A stretch of 5,730 bases of DNA from Dysgonomonas sp. Its GTDB lineage: Bacteria; Bacteroidota; Bacteroidia; Bacteroidales; Dysgonomonadaceae. The stretch covers positions 1-5,730 of the forward strand of contig DQAM01000447.1 in the NCBI GenBank assembly GCA_003523545.1, given 5' to 3'. Position 1 is the stretch's first letter, and each line of letters begins with the position of its first letter. Shown here in pieces: positions 5,545 through 5,730 of the stretch. Under the pieces are notes generated by a model, which was given only the letters and a program-made list of their open reading frames with translations, ran no database searches and was not told the origin of the DNA. Made by a program: the position numbers and the translations under genes.

Positions 5545-5630
5545 TGCGCGCCTTTTGCAAAGGCTTGCCTTTGTTCATTTTGCCTTGATGCAAAACGAAC
5601 CAAAAAATCAAGGCTTCATCTCTCGGCGCA
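5545..5630. repeat. Palindromic intergenic element, module A
   Basis: The segment is bounded by TGCGC (5545-5549) and GCGCA (5626-5630). It contains a perfect hairpin GCCTTT-TGC-AAAGGC (5550-5564). A longer stem pairs GTTC (5573-5576) with GAAC (5597-5600) and TTTTGC (5578-5583) with GCAAAA (5590-5595), separated by one mismatch, around loop CTTGAT. A competing perfect 8-bp repeat pairs GCCTTGAT (5582-5589) with ATCAAGGC (5607-5614). No credible gene occupies it. The wording resembles intergenic repeats I recall from Bacteroidota genomes, but copy number cannot be tested from one window. It may be a REP/BIME-like sequence and may also help end transcription of the EEP gene. Confidence 0.6.
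5550..5580 (+). terminator. Possible terminator hairpin after the EEP gene
   Basis: The perfect stem GCCTTT/AAAGGC with loop TGC (5550-5564) begins 26 bp after the EEP stop and is followed by a T-rich but interrupted stretch (TTGCCTTTGTTCATTT). This is not a clean intrinsic terminator because there is no uninterrupted T run directly after the stem. Its position after the last codon makes some role in transcript ending or 3' protection plausible. Confidence 0.3.
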
Positions 5631-5721
5631 CCTGTCATGCGGTTTGTTGACTAAAACAAATAAAACTCGCCTTTTCAAGGCTCAAACACATTTGTTTTTA
5701 CGTCACCTGCACCGGACAGGT
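5630..5721. repeat. Palindromic intergenic element, module B
   Basis: The segment is bounded by ACCTGTC (5630-5636) and its exact inverted partner GACAGGT (5715-5721). Nested inside are AAAACAAAT (5653-5661) paired with ATTTGTTTT (5690-5698), a perfect 9-bp repeat, and at its centre the hairpin GCCTT-TTC-AAGGC (5669-5681). A small alternative hairpin pairs ACCTG (5705-5709) with CAGGT (5717-5721). The concentric arrangement looks like one folded unit rather than scattered chance repeats. It abuts module A at base 5630, and the window ends 9 bp later, so the true right boundary may lie outside. No credible coding potential is present. Confidence 0.55.
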
Positions 5722-5730
5722 ATCCCGCCT

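Noticed and set aside
5423..5638. Minus-strand open frame of 71 codons at the right end
   Set aside because: It is made of palindromic repeat sequence plus the antisense of the EEP 3' end, and its peptide matches no family I recognise; such frames are typical false genes in intergenic repeats.
5545..5721. CRISPR array or insertion-sequence end
   Set aside because: The repeats are inverted and nested rather than direct and evenly spaced, and no transposase or Cas gene is present.

Overview
This window looks like ordinary chromosomal housekeeping DNA from a member of the Bacteroidota, most likely Bacteroidales. The grounds are AT-rich intergenic regions, weak or absent Shine-Dalgarno sequences, exact or near matches to the Bacteroidota -7 promoter box (TAnnTTTG), and protein families that match Bacteroidales versions. 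I do not commit to a genus. No phage, transposase, CRISPR array, tRNA or rRNA is visible.

Layout from left to right. (1) Minus strand, 1-1149: pyrH (UMP kinase) followed by frr (ribosome recycling factor). The frr gene runs off the left edge of the window. pyrH and frr are a widely conserved pair. (2) A 136-bp AT-rich divergent intergenic region. (3) Plus strand, 1286-3537: a tight four-gene run of a creatininase-family metallohydrolase, a YraN/UPF0102 nuclease-fold protein, an MmcQ/YjbR-fold protein, and a birA biotin-protein ligase without a DNA-binding domain. Gaps are 6 bp, 6 bp and a 1-bp TAATG overlap, so this is probably one transcription unit. (4) Minus strand, 3512-4515: a Dabb-domain protein followed by an AlkD-like HEAT-repeat protein, also joined by a TAATG overlap. 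The AlkD-like gene converges on birA and the two 3' ends overlap by 26 bp. (5) A 133-bp divergent intergenic region with a small palindrome. (6) Plus strand, 4649-5524: an exported endonuclease/exonuclease/phosphatase (EEP) family protein. (7) From 5525 to the right edge: no credible gene, but a dense set of nested inverted repeats that resembles a dispersed palindromic intergenic element in two adjacent modules.

Functionally, pyrH and frr belong to pyrimidine nucleotide supply and translation. birA attaches biotin to carboxylase or decarboxylase carrier proteins. Its three upstream partners are poorly understood, and co-transcription does not establish a shared pathway. The AlkD-like protein is the most interesting gene: the positions that appear to correspond to two AlkD active-site residues are changed. 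I see no convincing new multi-gene system. The best leads are the composite palindromic element at the right end, the divergent AlkD-like/Dabb pair, and the unassigned creatininase-family enzyme.
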